64,000 nucleotides of DNA, from the NCBI RefSeq assembly GCF_003865075.1, contig NZ_BHWB01000001.1:248001-312000 (forward strand). Direction: 5' to 3'. Below the pieces are notes generated by a model that saw only the letters and a program-made list of their open reading frames with translations, was not told where the DNA came from and did no database searches. Positions 52,145 to 61,665 of this stretch are shown here, piece by piece (the stretch's first letter is position 1; each line of letters begins with the position of its first letter). The position numbers and the translations under genes were made by a program. Source of the stretch: Bacteroides faecalis (GTDB taxonomy: Bacteria; Bacteroidota; Bacteroidia; Bacteroidales; Bacteroidaceae).

Positions 52145-54067
52145 TTATTTTTCTACAGAAATAATTTTGCAAGGTAATGTAAACCAGAATGTGCTTCCTT
52201 TACCTAACTCGGATTTTACACCAATTTCACCATTCATCTTTTCTATAATACCTTTGCATATTGACATCCCTAATCCATTACCCGGAGTAAAATTATCTAT
52301 TTTCTCAAAGCGCGCAAATACTTTGGGTAAGTCTTCGTCAGCAATTCCCTTTCCTGTATCTTTTACAAAAAAACGTAGTCCGGCTGTTATATGTTCATAT
52401 CCGAAGCATATATGACCTTTTTCAGTGAACTTTGCAGCATTACTCAGGAAGTTTGATATTGCTTGCGCTAGCCTGTGCCGTTCAGTATAAATGATACACT
52501 CTTTATCAGGTAATTCACATTGTAATGATATCCCTTCTTTTATTTTAGGCTGGTATTCTTGTTTTAGATTCCGGCATACCTGTACTATATCAGTCTCAGA
52601 ATAATGAAAATCTAACTGCCCGGATTCAATTTTGGATAAATCGAGAATATCACTTATAAGTTGTAGTAACAGAGCATTATTGGTTTCTATAATTTTCATG
52701 TATGCATGTGCTTCCTCCTTATCATCGGCATAAGCTAGTTGGCTTGAAAAACCTACAATTGCATTAAGTGGGGTACGAATCTCATGGCTTATATTGGCAA
52801 GGAATGCACTTTTCAGACGGTTGGATTCGTCAGCTTTCTCTCGTAATATCTTTTGCTCTTCCATCATGTGGGCTTTTACAGTCGTAATCCGTTTGTAATA
52901 TAGCATCCGTAGAACCAAAATGATAATAATACCTGATATTATTAATGCTCCAGCAAAAAAATACCAGAAATAAGTTTTCAGAAATGATGGTTCTCTATTA
53001 TATAAAACAGTATGGACCGGCAATCGCGATTGATCAATGTTGTTTTTCTGAAGTATTTTATAATTAATATAATATTGAGGTCTAGAAGGAGTGATCTGAA
53101 ATTTTCGACTGTTGTCTATGCCTTTTGAAAGTACCTCATAGGTCAATCCGGCAAGATCATTTCCTAAATCTTCTGCTGCCACATAATATCCACCTAAATA
53201 ATTCGGGTTTGTTTTTCCCTGATCCATAATTAAATAAAAGAATTTCGAATGTTGCAGTACCAATTCGTTGTGGAGCATAGAATAGGCATGAGAATAGTTT
53301 TGAGCATCTGTATACCAGCCTGAGGAGAGAAAAGCATAAGTATTATCCTGGGATACAAGAGAGTCTACAAGTTGCATTGTATTCAGTTCGCTTCCATAAT
53401 AAGGATGTAATTCTTCAAAACCAACTTCTTTGGCTAACTTTTGAAGATGCGGTGTTAGAAACTGGAAATTATACCGATTATCGTATATGTAGGCAATCTT
53501 GCTGGCATTCGGTTGAAGTTGTCGAATTAGTTGTAAGTTCTCCTTGAAGTAATCTTTGGTATAATATCCGGTGACATGAAAATCTTCGAAAGATTCTGTT
53601 GTTTTGCAAATATCTTGTATATCATTAATATCTTGTGGAACGAGTCGATTATAATCAATATAACCGCTTTTGACGCTTCCTAATACTATCGGAATATTTT
53701 TCCATGTATGGGGACAAGAAGTTGTGTAAGTTGTCCAAGCTTCTCCTCCGATGATAACTACTATATCAGGTGCAGTTTTGTAAGCCTCAAATAGTTCTTT
53801 CATCCAATTTTCCCATTCTTTGAAATTGATAGAAGCTTCACTATCCATATATTCAATAGTAATTCGGCAGTTGAACTCTCTACTTAATTTGTATGAGAAG
53901 GAGTTGATAATGATTTTACTGTTTTCCTTATCAGGGAAGTAAGAACTGATTAATAAAATATGCTTCATATCTTTTTCTTTATTGACAGCGTAATTGGGGG
54001 GCGTCATACAGAAAAAGAAAAGAACTATGCACAATGAACGTGAAGCTATTTGAGACATTGAGTTCAT
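52145..54067 (-). CDS. Membrane sensor histidine kinase with periplasmic ABC-binding-protein-like sensor
   Basis: 640 residues from ATG 54067 (ATG 54094 also possible). Signal/anchor, then a periplasmic domain of about 300 residues (HILLISSYFPDKENSKIII; PDIVVIIGGEAWTTY; GKTNPNYLGGYYVA) like the substrate-binding domains used as sensors, one transmembrane helix (FFAGALIISGIIIILVL), then HisKA with SHEIRTPLNAIVGF (His about 427) and HATPase_c with NFLSNAAKFT, DTGKGI and GNGLGMSICK. No receiver domain and no response regulator next door, so it is an orphan kinase. MsrAB lies downstream. Confidence 0.88.
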   Translation of the reverse strand: MNSMSQIASRSLCIVLFFFCMTPPNYAVNKEKDMKHILLISSYFPDKENSKIIINSFSYKLSREFNCRITIEYMDSEASINFKEWENWMKELFEAYKTAPDIVVIIGGEAWTTYTTSCPHTWKNIPIVLGSVKSGYIDYNRLVPQDINDIQDICKTTESFEDFHVTGYYTKDYFKENLQLIRQLQPNASKIAYIYDNRYNFQFLTPHLQKLAKEVGFEELHPYYGSELNTMQLVDSLVSQDNTYAFLSSGWYTDAQNYSHAYSMLHNELVLQHSKFFYLIMDQGKTNPNYLGGYYVAAEDLGNDLAGLTYEVLSKGIDNSRKFQITPSRPQYYINYKILQKNNIDQSRLPVHTVLYNREPSFLKTYFWYFFAGALIISGIIIILVLRMLYYKRITTVKAHMMEEQKILREKADESNRLKSAFLANISHEIRTPLNAIVGFSSQLAYADDKEEAHAYMKIIETNNALLLQLISDILDLSKIESGQLDFHYSETDIVQVCRNLKQEYQPKIKEGISLQCELPDKECIIYTERHRLAQAISNFLSNAAKFTEKGHICFGYEHITAGLRFFVKDTGKGIADEDLPKVFARFEKIDNFTPGNGLGMSICKGIIEKMNGEIGVKSELGKGSTFWFTLPCKIISVEK

Positions 54068-54094
54068 TAATTTTTTATTGTATACATGGAACAT

Positions 54095-54543
54095 ATAGGG
54101 ATATTCTACGATTAGGAAACTATTACGTGAGAAGTGCTATATGTAATGGGTCGGGGATATCCCATTGATGGAATATAATTGGCACAAATGTTATTGAAAC
54201 TAATAATTTCTCTATCTTTATTGCTTCCATAAGGAGTCGTTTTGAATGTTATTAGGTATCTATTATAAAAATTTTCGAAATATAATATTAATTATTTAAA
54301 TTTTGTTCTGGATAGCAAAAACAATAAGAAACTTTAATGATATATTATTTTTCTCGAAAACCAAATTACTGGAAAGAAAGAGTGGGAAAGAAAGGCTTTT
54401 ATCACCATTCAAGACCTATGAGTTACGAAAAGTTGCATATGAGTTGAACTTTTTTTAGAAAACATTTTGTAGACTCAATCTTCTTTGCGTAATTTGTGTG
54501 CAACAAATTTAGTGATTAACTAACCCTTTTAAATAAAAGTATC
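54095..54543. other. 450-bp intergenic region with candidate promoter for the ROK kinase
   Basis: No gene seen. GGGATATCCC (54154-54163) is a perfect palindrome near the kinase side. For the ROK gene, TTTG at 54466-54469 lies 20 bases before TAATTTG (54490-54496), close to the Bacteroidota -33/-7 layout. The rest is AT-rich. Confidence 0.35.
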
Positions 54544-55524
54544 ATGAATTCAAACATGGAAAAGCCCTACGTAGTAGGTATTGACATAGGCGGAACGAAC
54601 ACCGTCTTTGGAATTGTAGACGCACGCGGAACTATTATTGCTAGTAGCTCAATCAAAACAGCGGGTCATCCGACAGTGGAAGAATATGCTGATGAAGTAT
54701 GCAAAAACTTACTTCCTTTGATTATAGCTAATGGTGGTGTAGATAAGATTAGAGGTATCGGAATTGGTGCTCCGAATGGTAACTATTATACAGGAACTAT
54801 CGAATTTGCTCCGAACCTGCCTTGGAAAGGAATTCTTCCGTTGGCTGCCATGTTTGAAGAAAGATTAGGTATTCCTACTGCCTTGACGAATGATGCGAAT
54901 GCAGCTGCTATTGGTGAAATGACTTATGGTGCTGCTCGTGGTATGAAAGACTTTATCATGATTACACTGGGTACTGGTGTAGGTAGTGGTATTGTAATCA
55001 ATGGTCAGATGGTATATGGTCACGATGGTTTTGCTGGTGAATTGGGACATGTGATTGCTCGTCGTGGTGGTCGTGTTTGCGGTTGCGGTCGCAAAGGATG
55101 TCTTGAAACTTACTGTTCTGCTACTGGCGTAGCACGTACTGCCCGCGAATTATTAGCTGCTCGTACTGATGCAAGTTTGCTTCGTAATATTCCTGCTGAA
55201 AATATCACATCTAAAGATGTATATGATGCAGCGGTGAAAGGTGATGCATTGGCTCAGGAAATTTTTGATTTTACAGGTAATATTCTAGGTGAAGCTTTGG
55301 CAGATGCTATTGCATTCTCTAGTCCGGAAGCAATTGTATTGTTCGGTGGTTTAGCTAAATCGGGTGATTATATCATGAAGCCGATTCAGAAATCAATCGA
55401 TGAAAATATTCTGAATATCTATAGAGGAAAAGCAAAATTACTTGTTTCTGAATTGAAAGATTCTGATGCTGCTGTATTGGGTGCCAGTGCGTTAGCTTGG
55501 GAGTTGAAAGACTTGAAAGAATAA
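54544..55524 (+). CDS. ROK family sugar kinase (probable glucokinase)
   Basis: 326 residues, cytoplasmic. The ATP-binding VGIDIGGTNTVFGIV is at the N-terminus, the substrate loop LTNDANAAAIGEM near 110, GHDGFAGELGHVI near 160, and the ROK zinc motif CGCGRKGCLE near 180. ROK members phosphorylate glucose, N-acetylmannosamine or similar sugars; glucose is likely, as Bacteroides use a ROK glucokinase, but it is not proven by sequence. Alternative start at codon 5 (MEKPYVV). Followed by a terminator. Confidence 0.88.
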   Translation: MNSNMEKPYVVGIDIGGTNTVFGIVDARGTIIASSSIKTAGHPTVEEYADEVCKNLLPLIIANGGVDKIRGIGIGAPNGNYYTGTIEFAPNLPWKGILPLAAMFEERLGIPTALTNDANAAAIGEMTYGAARGMKDFIMITLGTGVGSGIVINGQMVYGHDGFAGELGHVIARRGGRVCGCGRKGCLETYCSATGVARTARELLAARTDASLLRNIPAENITSKDVYDAAVKGDALAQEIFDFTGNILGEALADAIAFSSPEAIVLFGGLAKSGDYIMKPIQKSIDENILNIYRGKAKLLVSELKDSDAAVLGASALAWELKDLKE

Positions 55525-55550
55525 TATCAATATTATAATAAAGGTAATAG

Positions 55551-55588
55551 AATCCTCGGGAATAATTGTTTATTTCCGGGGATTTTTT
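55551..55588 (+). terminator. Intrinsic terminator of the ROK kinase gene
   Basis: AATCCTCGGGAATAA pairs with TTATTTCCGGGGATT (13 of 15) and runs into six T residues. Confidence 0.85.
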
Positions 55589-55621
55589 ATTGTTATTATT
55601 TTAGTTGAAGATAACTAAAAT

Positions 55622-55661
55622 AAAAAAGAGGAAATTACCAATGTGGCATTTCCTCTTTTTT
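55622..55661 (-). terminator. Terminator of rplS (can act both ways)
   Basis: AAAAAAGAGGAAAT (55622-55635) pairs perfectly with ATTTCCTCTTTTTT (55648-55661). It follows the rplS stop on the minus strand. Confidence 0.85.
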
Positions 55662-55682
55662 ATTTCGAATCTAAGAGATTGA

Positions 55683-56033
55683 TTAATTAACTCTTTTTTC
55701 TTTGATTCTAGCTTTCTTACCAGTAAGAGCACGCAGGTAGTACAATTTAGCGCGGCGAACTTTACCTACCTTGTTCACTTCAATGCTATCAATAGCCGGT
55801 GATTCGATTGGGAAAATTCTTTCTACGCCAACAGTTCCTGACATTTTACGTACAGTAAAACGTTTCTTGTCTCCATGACCGGCGATTTTGATAACAACAC
55901 CACGATACAACTGTACACGTTCTTTGTTACCTTCAATGATACGATATGCTACTGTTACAGTGTCACCTGCTTTGAAGCTCGGGTGCTGTTTACCTGTAGC
56001 GAATGCTTCTTCTGCAATTTTAATTAAATCCAT
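55683..56033 (-). CDS. rplS: 50S ribosomal protein L19
   Basis: 116 residues matching L19 throughout: [54 protein letters not shown], and the basic [12 protein letters not shown] and KEKRVN end. It sits at the 30S-50S interface. Transcribed alone here, from a promoter at 56118-56149, not with trmD or rpsP as in many bacteria. Confidence 0.98.
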   Translation of the reverse strand: MDLIKIAEEAFATGKQHPSFKAGDTVTVAYRIIEGNKERVQLYRGVVIKIAGHGDKKRFTVRKMSGTVGVERIFPIESPAIDSIEVNKVGKVRRAKLYYLRALTGKKARIKEKRVN

Positions 56034-56117
56034 TGTTGTTATTATTAAATTGTTTTATCGTTACAACGCAACATACCAAGTAACTCTTATCTTGACAGCG
56101 ATTGCGCGAAAGCGGTG

Positions 56118-56149
56118 CAAAGTAACTAATTATTTGTCAGATAGCCAAA
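56118..56149 (-). promoter_or_regulatory. rplS promoter
   Basis: On the minus strand TTTG (56149-56146) is 20 bases upstream of TTACTTTGC (56125-56117), near the TTTG-N19-21-TAnnTTTG pattern, with one mismatch in the -7 box. Leader about 75 bases. Confidence 0.5.
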
Positions 56150-56254
56150 TGTTTTTGTGTATTTCCTCTATATTAAAGAGGAGGTTATTTTCGTTGAGTG
56201 TGCTTATAAATGAAGTTTTTTGTGTAAGTTTGTAGCATCAACAAAATTAGTAAA

Positions 56255-57061
56255 ATGAAACAAAGTCATATTAAGTTTATTTCAGGAGTTGTTCTCTCCG
56301 GTTTGTTTTTGTTTACCTCTTGTCACTCTGCTCGTGAAGCAGGTCAAGCTAACTACGAAATAATAAAAATAGAAGGTACCAGAATTTGTATGGATTCCAC
56401 GTGGAATGCTAATCCGGATGTACAGGCAGAAGCTATTCTTAAACCATATAAAGAAAAGGTTGATAAGATGATGTACGAAGTGATTGGTGTTAGTGAGATG
56501 AAGATGGATAAAGAACGTCCTGAAAGTATGCTTTCTAATTTAGTAGCAGAAGTGTTGAGACTTTCTGCTGAACGTGTGTTGAAACAACCTGCTGACATTG
56601 GCGTGATGAATATGGGGGGATTGAGGAATATACTTCCCGATGGTAATATAACAGTAGATGCTGTGTATGAGATACTTCCTTTTGAGAATTCTCTTTGTAT
56701 ATTAACAATGAAAGGGGCAGAAATCAAAAATCTGCTGTCTGTTATCGCTTCTCTGTATGGCGAAGGACTAAGCGGAGCCCGCATTGAGATGACAAAAGAC
56801 GGAAAACTGTTAAGCGCTACAGTACAAGGTAAACCGATTGAAGAGGATAAGAATTACACGGTAGCTACTATCGATTATTTGGCTGACGGAAATGACGGGC
56901 TTACCCCATTTCTGCAAGCAGACAAACGCGTATGTCCAGATGGTGTGACATTGCGTGGACTTTTCCTGGAGTATGTTAAACAACAAACCTCTATGGGCAA
57001 GAAAATAACTTCTAAATTAGACGGACGTATCACCATTGTTCCTGATACAGTTCAACTATAA
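56255..57061 (+). CDS. Lipoprotein with 5'-nucleotidase C-terminal domain (stand-alone)
   Basis: 268 residues with lipobox LFTSC. The whole protein corresponds to the substrate-binding C-terminal domain of 5'-nucleotidases: LSNLVAEVLRLSA, ADIGVMNMGGLRNILPDGNIT (the family's substrate-contacting segment), YEILPFENSLCILTMKG, YTVATIDYLADGNDGLTPF. The metal-binding catalytic domain is encoded by the next gene, so this is half of a split enzyme. Together the two probably form a cell-surface or periplasmic nucleotidase. Confidence 0.88.
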   Translation: MKQSHIKFISGVVLSGLFLFTSCHSAREAGQANYEIIKIEGTRICMDSTWNANPDVQAEAILKPYKEKVDKMMYEVIGVSEMKMDKERPESMLSNLVAEVLRLSAERVLKQPADIGVMNMGGLRNILPDGNITVDAVYEILPFENSLCILTMKGAEIKNLLSVIASLYGEGLSGARIEMTKDGKLLSATVQGKPIEEDKNYTVATIDYLADGNDGLTPFLQADKRVCPDGVTLRGLFLEYVKQQTSMGKKITSKLDGRITIVPDTVQL

Positions 57062-57107
57062 GGGGAGAAAAAGAACTAAATGCTAAATGTTTAATCTACA
57101 CATTATT

Positions 57108-57932
57108 ATGACTATTCGTAATTATATTATATTCTTTTTTTTATTGTTTCCTATGTTGATATGGGGACAAGAAACTGAGACGCTAACCATTTTACAAACC
57201 AGTGATGTACATAGTCGGATAGAACCAATTACACAAAAAGGAGATCAAAATTATGATAAAGGAGGATTCGTTCGCCGAGCCACATTTCTTTCTCAATTCC
57301 GTAAAGATAATCCCCATGTATTATTGTTTGATTGCGGTGACATTTCTCAAGGTACTCCTTACTATAATATCTTTAGAGGAGAAGTAGAAATCAATCTGAT
57401 GAATGAAATGGGTTATGATGCGATGACAATCGGTAATCACGAATTTGATTTTGGTTTGGATAATATGGCACGCATTTTCAAGTTGGCTAAGTTTCCGATA
57501 GTGTGTGCCAATTATGACTTGGATGCTACTGTACTTAAAGATATAGTGAAACCGTACGTAGTCTTAGAACGTTATGGTTTAAAGATTGGTGTCTTTGGGT
57601 TAGGAGCCCAGCCTGAGGGATTGATACAGGCTAATAAATGCGAAGGAGTAATCTATAAAGATCCCATAGGCGTTTCAAACGAAATAGCAGAACTATTGAA
57701 AGAAGAAGGATGTGATATTATTGTTTGTCTGTCACATTTAGGAATCCAGATGGATGAGAGATTAGTCGCAAATACCCGTAATATTGATGTAATCTTAGGA
57801 GGACACTCACATACTTTTCTGAAAGCTCCAAAGAACTATTTGAATATGGACGGCAAAAATGTCCCTATTATGCACACTGGTAAGAATGGAATTTATGTTG
57901 GACGCTTGGATTTGACCTTAAATAAAAAATGA
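57108..57932 (+). CDS. Metallophosphatase domain of a split 5'-nucleotidase
   Basis: 274 residues from ATG 57108 with signal peptide ending LIWGQ. The calcineurin-like metal motifs are complete: ILQTSDVHSRIEP (Asp, His), LLFDCGDISQGTPYY (Asp), AMTIGNHEFDFG (Asn, His), CLSHLG (His) and GGHSHTF (His pair). It ends before the substrate-binding domain, which is the separate upstream gene, an inverted order relative to the fused enzyme. Its stop overlaps the start of the GH3 gene (ATGA). Confidence 0.88.
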   Translation: MTIRNYIIFFFLLFPMLIWGQETETLTILQTSDVHSRIEPITQKGDQNYDKGGFVRRATFLSQFRKDNPHVLLFDCGDISQGTPYYNIFRGEVEINLMNEMGYDAMTIGNHEFDFGLDNMARIFKLAKFPIVCANYDLDATVLKDIVKPYVVLERYGLKIGVFGLGAQPEGLIQANKCEGVIYKDPIGVSNEIAELLKEEGCDIIVCLSHLGIQMDERLVANTRNIDVILGGHSHTFLKAPKNYLNMDGKNVPIMHTGKNGIYVGRLDLTLNKK

Positions 57933-60931
57933 GAATATTGATATTTGTGATAGCTGTATTTTTAATCCTTCCTCTCAAAGCTCAGGGAGTGGCTACTGGT
58001 ACAGCTGTAGAACCCTTATTACTTTATAAAGCCAATCAGGACAAACAATGCCGTCAATGGGTAGATTCTGTTATGAATAAGCTTACTCTCAAAGAAAAGG
58101 TTGGTCAATTATTTATTTATACCATTGCTCCTGTTGATACCAAACGTAATCAGATATTGCTGAAAGATGCAGTCGATACATATAAGGTTGGTGGCTTGTT
58201 GTTTTCCGGAGGAAAAATGCAGAATCAGGTAGAGCTGACTAATCTTGCTCAGCGTATGGCAAAAGTGCCCTTAATGCTTACCTTTGACGGAGAATGGGGA
58301 TTGGCAATGCGTTTGCGTGGAACTCCGGTATTTCCCAAAAACATGGTGTTAGGATGTATACAAGATAATCGTTTGATTTATGAATATGGTCGGGAAATGG
58401 CCCGACAATGCAAGTTGTTGGGAATACAAGTTAATTTTGCTCCTGTCGCTGATGTAAATATCAATCCTAATAATCCGGTGATTAACACCCGCTCTTTTGG
58501 TGAAAATCCGATACAGGTAAGTGATAAAGTGATTGCTTATGCTTCCGGTTTGGAAGGAGGAGGAGTACTCTCTGTATGCAAGCATTTTCCCGGTCATGGA
58601 GATACAGATGTAGATTCGCATAAGGCATTACCTGTTTTACCTTTTACTCGCGAGCGTTTGGACAGTGTGGAACTTTATCCTTTTAAAGAAGCGATTCGTG
58701 CAGGTGTGAGTGGAATAATGGTTGGACATCTTCAAGTGCCTGTTATCGAACCGGTTAGAGGAGTTGCTTCTTCTCTTTCCCGCAACGTAGTGTACGATTT
58801 ACTCACAGATGAATTAGCTTTTAAAGGCTTAATTTTTACCGATGCACTTGCAATGAAAGGAGTGTCTGGCAATCAAAGTATTTGTCTACAGGCATTAAAG
58901 GCGGGTAATGATATTGTATTGTCTCCCCGCAATCTTAAAGAAGAGATACCTGCGGTGATTGAAGCTGTGGAAAAAGGTGAGATCAGTAAAGGAGATATTG
59001 AAAATAAATGCCGCAAGGTTCTGACTTACAAATATATATTAGGATTAAAGAAGAAGCCATATATACAACTTTCTGGTTTAGGACAACGAATCAATACTCC
59101 ACAGACACGTGATTTGATTCGCCGATTAAATTTGGCAGCAATAACCGTTCTGAATAATAAAAATCAAGTTCTTCCATTATATGCAGATACAAGCCAGTCA
59201 GTGGCACTACTTGAAGTTGGTGATGTAGGAGAAATGAATCCATTAGTCCAGCAACTGTCGAATTATGTATCTATATCCCGTTTCCGTCTACAACCGAATC
59301 TTACGGAAATACAAGCCCAGCAATTAAAAGACTCTCTGGCAACTTATAAACGAATTATTGTTGCAATCAGTGAACAGCGTCTTGCACGCTATCAGCCATT
59401 TTTTGCTAGATTTGCTCCTCAGACTCCGGTTATTTATCTGTTTTTTACTCCGGGAAAAATGATGTTACAGATTCAACGGGCAGTAACAGCTGCTTCGTCT
59501 GTTGTGTTAGCTCATAGTTATGATGATGATGTGCAAAAACAGGTTGCCGATGTTTTATTTGCTAAAGCGACAGCTGATGGAAGATTGTCTGCTACTTTGG
59601 GGGGGATATTTAGTGCCGGTGCAGGGGTGACCATTACTCCGCAGACTCCATTACATTTCATTCCGGAAGAATACGGTCTTTCTTCCACCATCTTGCAACG
59701 AATAGACTCTATTGCTTTGGATGGTATTCGTCAAGGAGCCTATCCCGGTTGCCAGATAGTAGTGATGAAAGACGGTCATTTGATGGTAGATAAGACATTT
59801 GGTACTCATTCTGGAGAGGGAAGTAACCGGGTACAACCTACCGATGTTTATGATTTGGCCTCACTTTCCAAAACAACAGGTACATTGCTTGCTTTGATGA
59901 AACTTTACGATAAAGGACGCTTTAACCTGACAGATAAGATTTCGGATTATTTACCTTTCCTTCAACGGACGAATAAGAAAGATATAACAATTCAAGAACT
60001 GCTTTATCATCAGTCAGGATTGCCATCAGGTATAGCTCTCTATCAGGAGGCAATAGATAAAGATAGTTATGAAGGACGATTGTTTACTGCACGAAAAGAT
60101 GCACATCATTCAGTGCAATTAGGTACTTCCACTTGGGCAAATCCCCAATTTGAGTTTAAAAAAGAATATGTCTCTCCTATTGAAAAAAAAGGATATAACT
60201 TGCAAATCTCTGATAGCTTATGGTTGAATCCTACCTTTTTGAAAGAGATGGAAAAGAAAATCGTAGAGGCTCCGATGAAATCGAAAACTTACACATATAG
60301 TGATGTCGGTTTTGTCCTGTTGCGTTTGTTAGTAGAGCAATTGGCAGGTGTACCAATGGATACTTATCTTCAACGTGAGTTCTACCAACCGATGGGATTA
60401 GGACATACAGGCTATTTGCCTTTACGCCGTTTACCGAAATCAGTTGTAGTCCCTTCTTCCATCGATAACTTTTTGCGTAAGACAACACTTCAAGGATTTG
60501 TACATGACGAAACTGCTGCATTTCAAGGAGGAGTTTCCGGGAATGCCGGATTGTTCTCTACAGCGCGGGAAGTTGCTCAGGTTTATCAGATGTTACTGAA
60601 CGGGGGTGAATTGAATGGCAAACGCTATTTGAGCAAAGAGACATGTCAGTTGTTTACTACAGAAGTGTCCAAAATCAGCCGTCGTGGATTAGGTTTTGAT
60701 AAACCGGATACAAAGAATCCGAGGTTGAGTCCATGTGGCACTCATGCTACGGCAAAAGTATACGGACATACCGGATTCACCGGAACCTGTGCTTGGGTAG
60801 ATCCTGATAATAGATTGGTTTATGTTTTTTTGAGTAATCGTATCTATCCGAAAGTAACGAACGGAAAATTGAGTAAAATGAATATCCGTGAAGACATACA
60901 AGATGTAATTTATGAGGCGATGAAGCAATAA
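57929..60931 (+). CDS. GH3 beta-N-acetylhexosaminidase-like / serine beta-lactamase-like fusion
   Basis: 1,000 residues, exported. The N-terminal GH3 domain (about 35-380) has the NagZ-type KHFPGHGDTDVDSHKALP with its general-acid His and the nucleophile Asp in IFTDALAMKG. A linker domain (about 390-570) is followed by a class C beta-lactamase/penicillin-binding-like domain (about 590-990): LASLSKTTGTLLALM (Ser-x-x-Lys), TYSDVGFVLLRLLVEQ (Tyr-Ser-Asp) and GHTGFTGT in the KTG position. This suits trimming of cell-wall muropeptides or related glycopeptides in the periplasm. Translationally coupled to the nucleotidase gene. Confidence 0.92.
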   Translation: MRILIFVIAVFLILPLKAQGVATGTAVEPLLLYKANQDKQCRQWVDSVMNKLTLKEKVGQLFIYTIAPVDTKRNQILLKDAVDTYKVGGLLFSGGKMQNQVELTNLAQRMAKVPLMLTFDGEWGLAMRLRGTPVFPKNMVLGCIQDNRLIYEYGREMARQCKLLGIQVNFAPVADVNINPNNPVINTRSFGENPIQVSDKVIAYASGLEGGGVLSVCKHFPGHGDTDVDSHKALPVLPFTRERLDSVELYPFKEAIRAGVSGIMVGHLQVPVIEPVRGVASSLSRNVVYDLLTDELAFKGLIFTDALAMKGVSGNQSICLQALKAGNDIVLSPRNLKEEIPAVIEAVEKGEISKGDIENKCRKVLTYKYILGLKKKPYIQLSGLGQRINTPQTRDLIRRLNLAAITVLNNKNQVLPLYADTSQSVALLEVGDVGEMNPLVQQLSNYVSISRFRLQPNLTEIQAQQLKDSLATYKRIIVAISEQRLARYQPFFARFAPQTPVIYLFFTPGKMMLQIQRAVTAASSVVLAHSYDDDVQKQVADVLFAKATADGRLSATLGGIFSAGAGVTITPQTPLHFIPEEYGLSSTILQRIDSIALDGIRQGAYPGCQIVVMKDGHLMVDKTFGTHSGEGSNRVQPTDVYDLASLSKTTGTLLALMKLYDKGRFNLTDKISDYLPFLQRTNKKDITIQELLYHQSGLPSGIALYQEAIDKDSYEGRLFTARKDAHHSVQLGTSTWANPQFEFKKEYVSPIEKKGYNLQISDSLWLNPTFLKEMEKKIVEAPMKSKTYTYSDVGFVLLRLLVEQLAGVPMDTYLQREFYQPMGLGHTGYLPLRRLPKSVVVPSSIDNFLRKTTLQGFVHDETAAFQGGVSGNAGLFSTAREVAQVYQMLLNGGELNGKRYLSKETCQLFTTEVSKISRRGLGFDKPDTKNPRLSPCGTHATAKVYGHTGFTGTCAWVDPDNRLVYVFLSNRIYPKVTNGKLSKMNIREDIQDVIYEAMKQ

Positions 60932-60950
60932 TTAATCTTTTTATTAGAAA

Positions 60951-60989
60951 TAAAAAGTGCCCCTTTGCTTTTCATTGCAAAGGGGCACT
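60951..60989 (-). terminator. Terminator between convergent GH3 and outer-membrane protein genes
   Basis: AGTGCCCCTTTGC (60956-60968) pairs perfectly with GCAAAGGGGCACT (60977-60989); on the minus strand it runs into TTTTTATTT. Confidence 0.85.
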
Positions 60990-61023
60990 ACTATTAATAT
61001 AGTCTAGTTAAATTATTTATCCT

Positions 61024-61650
61024 TTAGAATGACAAACCAACGCGGAAACCGAAGTTATTCAATCCATCTACACTATAGTGCAGTACATCAGCTTTATTGG
61101 TACCATAGCTGTAGTACAATGCGAAGTGCAGACCCGGTCCGTAAGCCCAAGGGAATACGTTGATACCGACTTCAGGAGAAGCATAAAAACCCCAGCAATT
61201 TTCTCTGGCTTCCAGCATATTGAAGTTAGAACGGATTTTAGCATATTCAGCACCTAATTTAGCACTAACATACGGTTGTACCATTCCACCGCGATTCCAC
61301 TGATAACGTGCGGCGGCACCGAAAGGTAACTGGAACATTGTATGCTGTTGGTCAGTAGTTACATCACCTGCACCCAATTTGAATGTTTCGCGAGGAAAAT
61401 ACTCATGGTTGCTGTGATAATTTAAGAAGAGTCCTAAACCTAAGTTCGGAGTTACGAAGTAACCACCCTCAAAGTTCATACCCCAACCGCTGGCTTTGTC
61501 GGCAAAATTATTACTCAACGGAACGTTGAATTGCCAGTCTATATTAGCATATCCGTTGTCAGATAACTGTGCCTTAGCCGGCATAGCGAAGGCAATGGCA
61601 ATGACTGCCAGGGCCATCACCTTGAAATATATATTTTTTCTTGTTTTCAT
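61024..61650 (-). CDS. Outer-membrane beta-barrel protein
   Basis: 208 residues, signal peptide ending AMPAKAQ, then strands such as GWGMNFEGGYFVTPNLGLGLFLNY and a terminal FGFRVGLSF with the C-terminal Phe of outer-membrane barrels. Roughly eight strands, OmpW/OmpA-barrel size. No peptidoglycan-binding domain. It follows the DUF4136 lipoprotein gene by 15 bases, in one operon. Confidence 0.82.
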   Translation of the reverse strand: MKTRKNIYFKVMALAVIAIAFAMPAKAQLSDNGYANIDWQFNVPLSNNFADKASGWGMNFEGGYFVTPNLGLGLFLNYHSNHEYFPRETFKLGAGDVTTDQQHTMFQLPFGAAARYQWNRGGMVQPYVSAKLGAEYAKIRSNFNMLEARENCWGFYASPEVGINVFPWAYGPGLHFALYYSYGTNKADVLHYSVDGLNNFGFRVGLSF

Positions 61651-61665
61651 AACAGTTGTAGTTGT

